From the NCBI GenBank assembly GCA_963929535.1, contig CAWVIZ010000007.1, positions 1-64,000 of the forward strand: a DNA stretch of 64,000 nucleotides, written 5' to 3'. The notes under the pieces are model-generated. The model saw nothing but the letters and a program-made list of their open reading frames with translations, was not told the DNA's origin and did no database searches. Below, in pieces: positions 63,556-64,000 of the stretch. The position numbers and the translations under genes are program-made. Positions within the stretch are counted from its first letter, which is position 1; each line of letters begins with the position of its first letter. The DNA is from Pullilachnospira sp963929535. Its GTDB lineage: Bacteria > Bacillota > Clostridia > Lachnospirales > Lachnospiraceae.

Positions 63556-63715
63556 GGAATCTGTGACTGCGGTTCCAAATATCCTGTCCGGTGTACAAAC
63601 CAAGCCTTATCTTAAGATTTTATCTCTATATATAGTAATGAAAAAATACTCAAAAACTATATATAGAGCAGGTAAAAGGAAAGTAAAAATAATCCAAAAA
63701 AATTGAAATTTATCG

Positions 63716-63744
63716 TTGACAAATACAGGGTGATTTTGTATAAT
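63716..63744 (+). promoter_or_regulatory. Consensus promoter of tRNA-Ser
   Basis: TTGACA (63716-63721), 17 bases, TATAAT (63739-63744): full sigma-A consensus. Confidence 0.95.
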
Positions 63745-63783
63745 AAATTTTGCTTATGAGTTCGGGTAACCGAAAATCATAAT

Positions 63784-63871
63784 GGAGAAGTACTCAAGTG
63801 GCTGAAGAGGCGCCCCTGCTAAGGGTGTAGACGGTTTGCGCCGTGCGAGGGTTCAAATCCCTCCTTCTCCG
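63784..63871 (+). tRNA. tRNA-Ser (anticodon GCU)
   Basis: 88 bases with acceptor GGAGAAG/CTTCTCC, D-arm, anticodon stem CCCCT/AGGGG-like with loop containing GCT, a long variable arm (GTGTAGACGGTTTGCGCCGT) as in class II tRNAs, T-arm GAGGG/CCCTC and discriminator G. CCA not encoded. Confidence 0.95.
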
Positions 63872-63909
63872 GTTAACGGAAGCAAATATGCAGAAGTTAA
63901 AAAAAGTTG

Positions 63910-64000
63910 TTGACAAATCCAAAAAGATGTGATAATCTATTATGGCTGTCAAGCGAGGTGAAAAGCCTTGAAAAAAACTTCAAAAAAGTTCTTGACAAGC
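63910..64000 (+). promoter_or_regulatory. Tandem promoters at the window edge, probably of an rRNA operon
   Basis: TTGACA (63910-63915), 17 bases, TAATCT (63933-63938); then a second TTGACA at 63992-63997 just before the edge. Closely stacked strong promoters near the origin, behind a tRNA, are typical for rRNA operons of Clostridia; the operon itself is not in view. Confidence 0.65.

Overview
The window is a chromosomal segment of a gut-type Lachnospiraceae bacterium (Clostridia, Blautia/Ruminococcus-like). Reasons: the order rpmH-oriC-dnaA-dnaN-yaaA-recF-gyrB-gyrA with rnpA-yidD-yidC-jag-mnmE-mnmG-rsmG on the other side; Lachnospiraceae-typical DUF3881 and DUF4446 genes; strong GGAGG Shine-Dalgarno sites; near-consensus sigma-A promoters; and two parS sites beside parAB. 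The genus is inference.

Layout. (1) 1-8950: end of an integrative element: a leftward recombination module (frameshifted Rad52/Erf-like protein, RecD-like helicase, deoxyribosyltransferase-like protein, YqaJ exonuclease, unknown protein) behind one promoter flanked by palindromes, then an XRE regulator, an excisionase-like HTH and a tyrosine integrase abutting tRNA-Arg(CCU). Two further 5'-half copies of tRNA-Arg(CCU) follow. (2) 9.4-14.4 kb: a leftward operon of three zinc-ribbon membrane proteins and one YARHG protein. (3) 14.5-27.4 kb: carbohydrate genes: GH3 glycosidase, type-B carboxylesterase, flavin reductase-like protein, then a tight operon (fucose-isomerase-like protein, split transketolase, FGGY kinase, apiosidase-like hydrolase) opposite a LacI regulator. 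(4) 27.4-33 kb: DUF3881, serS, DUF4446, parB, parA. (5) 33-38.5 kb: parS sites, membrane-anchored alpha/beta hydrolase, MBOAT acyltransferase and DHHW partner. (6) 38.5-43.7 kb: Gld-type ABC exporter with DUF4340. (7) 43.9-51.6 kb: rsmG to rpmH. (8) 51.6-54.2 kb: origin, with DnaA boxes on both sides of dnaA. (9) 54.2-63.5 kb: dnaN to gyrA, two-subunit fumarase, plsC. (10) Right end: tRNA-Ser(GCU), then tandem strong promoters probably serving an rRNA operon outside the window.

Working together: the tight isomerase-kinase-transketolase-hydrolase operon fits release and non-oxidative breakdown of a branched plant pentose such as D-apiose. The origin genes form the usual replication, segregation, tRNA-modification and membrane-insertion cluster. 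The MBOAT/DHHW pair probably O-acetylates an envelope polymer.

Most unusual: a dispersed, modular, hairpin-forming repeat family (modules here called L, R and B) lying between many of the conserved genes, including between dnaN, yaaA and recF, just after gyrA, and between mnmG, mnmE and jag. Also notable are a perfect 20-bp-arm inverted repeat between rpmH and the DnaA boxes, and a frame switch at A7 runs at the end of the ABC ATPase gene. All calls come from reading the sequence; no database search was run.
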